A DNA stretch of 34,462 nt from Cypionkella sp. Its GTDB lineage: Bacteria > Pseudomonadota > Alphaproteobacteria > Rhodobacterales > Rhodobacteraceae. The stretch is from positions 1 through 34,462 of the forward strand of contig JALOTC010000004.1 in assembly GCA_025458085.1 (NCBI GenBank), written 5' to 3'. The notes beneath the pieces were generated by a model. That model was not told the DNA's origin. It searched no databases and was given only the letters and a program-made list of their open reading frames with translations. The stretch's first letter is position 1. Every line of letters begins with the position of its first letter. Below are positions 33,998-34,462 of the stretch, piece by piece. Position numbers and translations under genes: made by a program.

Positions 33998-34462
33998 ATG
34001 CTGCAACATGCCGATCTTGAGAAAGCCATCGAAGCCGCATGGGAGGCCCGCGACGGGATTACCCCCGCGACCAAAGGCGAGGCGCGCGATGCCATTGAGG
34101 CCACGCTTTCGGCGCTGGATACGGGAAAGTTGCGGGTTGCCGAACGGCAGGCCGATGGCCAGTGGCAGGTGCATCAATGGGCGAAGAAGGCGGTCCTTCT
34201 GGGCTTTCGCCTGAAGGATATGGAGGTCCATTCCGGCGGGCCGCAGGGTGGCGGCTGGTGGGACAAGGTGGACAGCAAGTTCCACGGCTGGGGCCCGGAT
34301 CAGTGGCGCGCGGCAGGGTTCCGCGCGGTGCCAAACTGCGTGGTGCGGCGGTCTGCCTTTATTGCCAAGGGCGTGGTTCTGATGCCGTCCTTCGTGAACC
34401 TTGGGGCCTATGTGGATGAAGGCACGATGGTCGATACCTGGGCCACGGTTGGGTCTTGCGCG
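33998..34462 (+). CDS. dapD: 2,3,4,5-tetrahydropyridine-2,6-dicarboxylate N-succinyltransferase, N-terminal part (partial)
   Basis: The first 155 codons of DapD are present; the frame is open to the window end. The enzyme succinylates tetrahydrodipicolinate in the lysine/diaminopimelate pathway. The N-terminal helical domain ([35 protein letters not shown]) is followed by the conserved region [19 protein letters not shown] and the start of the left-handed beta-helix ([20 protein letters not shown], then WATVGSCA). AAAAGGG precedes the ATG with good spacing. Its catalytic C-terminal half is outside the window. Confidence 0.96.
   Translation, partial: MLQHADLEKAIEAAWEARDGITPATKGEARDAIEATLSALDTGKLRVAERQADGQWQVHQWAKKAVLLGFRLKDMEVHSGGPQGGGWWDKVDSKFHGWGPDQWRAAGFRAVPNCVVRRSAFIAKGVVLMPSFVNLGAYVDEGTMVDTWATVGSCA

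Overview
The window looks like chromosomal DNA of a Rhodobacteraceae/Paracoccaceae alphaproteobacterium (Rhodobacter, Gemmobacter or Tabrizicola type). The basis is high GC content, very tight gene packing with ATGA and TGATG stop/start overlaps, GTG and TTG starts, a compact flagellar block with CtrA-like sites, and the character of the individual proteins. No rRNA, tRNA, insertion sequence, prophage or CRISPR array was seen. The taxonomic call is inference; no search was possible.

Left part (1-5526): the end of a plus-strand lactose/galactose operon. It reads dgoK (3' end), dgoA, an SMP-30 lactonase and a GH42 beta-galactosidase, each overlapping the next by 4 nt, and fits a De Ley-Doudoroff route from lactose to pyruvate and glyceraldehyde-3-phosphate. 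A 15-bp inverted repeat then marks convergence with an unrecognised 307-aa gene, which is divergent from a LysR regulator.

Middle-left (5545-14765): a minus-strand trio (CinA-type domain protein, GNAT acetyltransferase, OmpA-like protein), the divergent methionine aminopeptidase gene map, and a minus-strand flagellar block motB, flgE, flgK, flgL, flgI. Two CtrA-like motifs lie upstream of motB and flgE. MotB has an altered peptidoglycan-binding motif.

Centre (14847-16792): an aldo/keto reductase (YghZ/MgrA type) divergent from a YihY/BrkB-type membrane protein.

Centre-right (16782-27092): a minus-strand xylose operon, xylF - hairpin array - xylH - xylG (single ATPase domain) - xylB - xylA. 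It continues without a gap into a Tat-exported vanadium-haloperoxidase/PAP2-like protein and an exported FG-GAP/ASPIC-UnbV (CRTAC1-like) protein, all linked by start/stop overlaps from xylG onward. A divergent ROK repressor gene (xylR) sits across an operator-bearing promoter region. The coupling of the haloperoxidase/CRTAC1 pair to pentose catabolism is the most unusual arrangement in the window.

Right part (27196-34462): tamA-tamB (outer-membrane translocation and assembly module) ending at a clear intrinsic terminator. Next is a 457-bp non-coding region with a 45-bp tandem repeat, a strong hairpin and a long polypurine tract, then a minus-strand LOG-family nucleotidase-like gene and the 5' part of dapD (lysine/peptidoglycan biosynthesis), which runs off the window.
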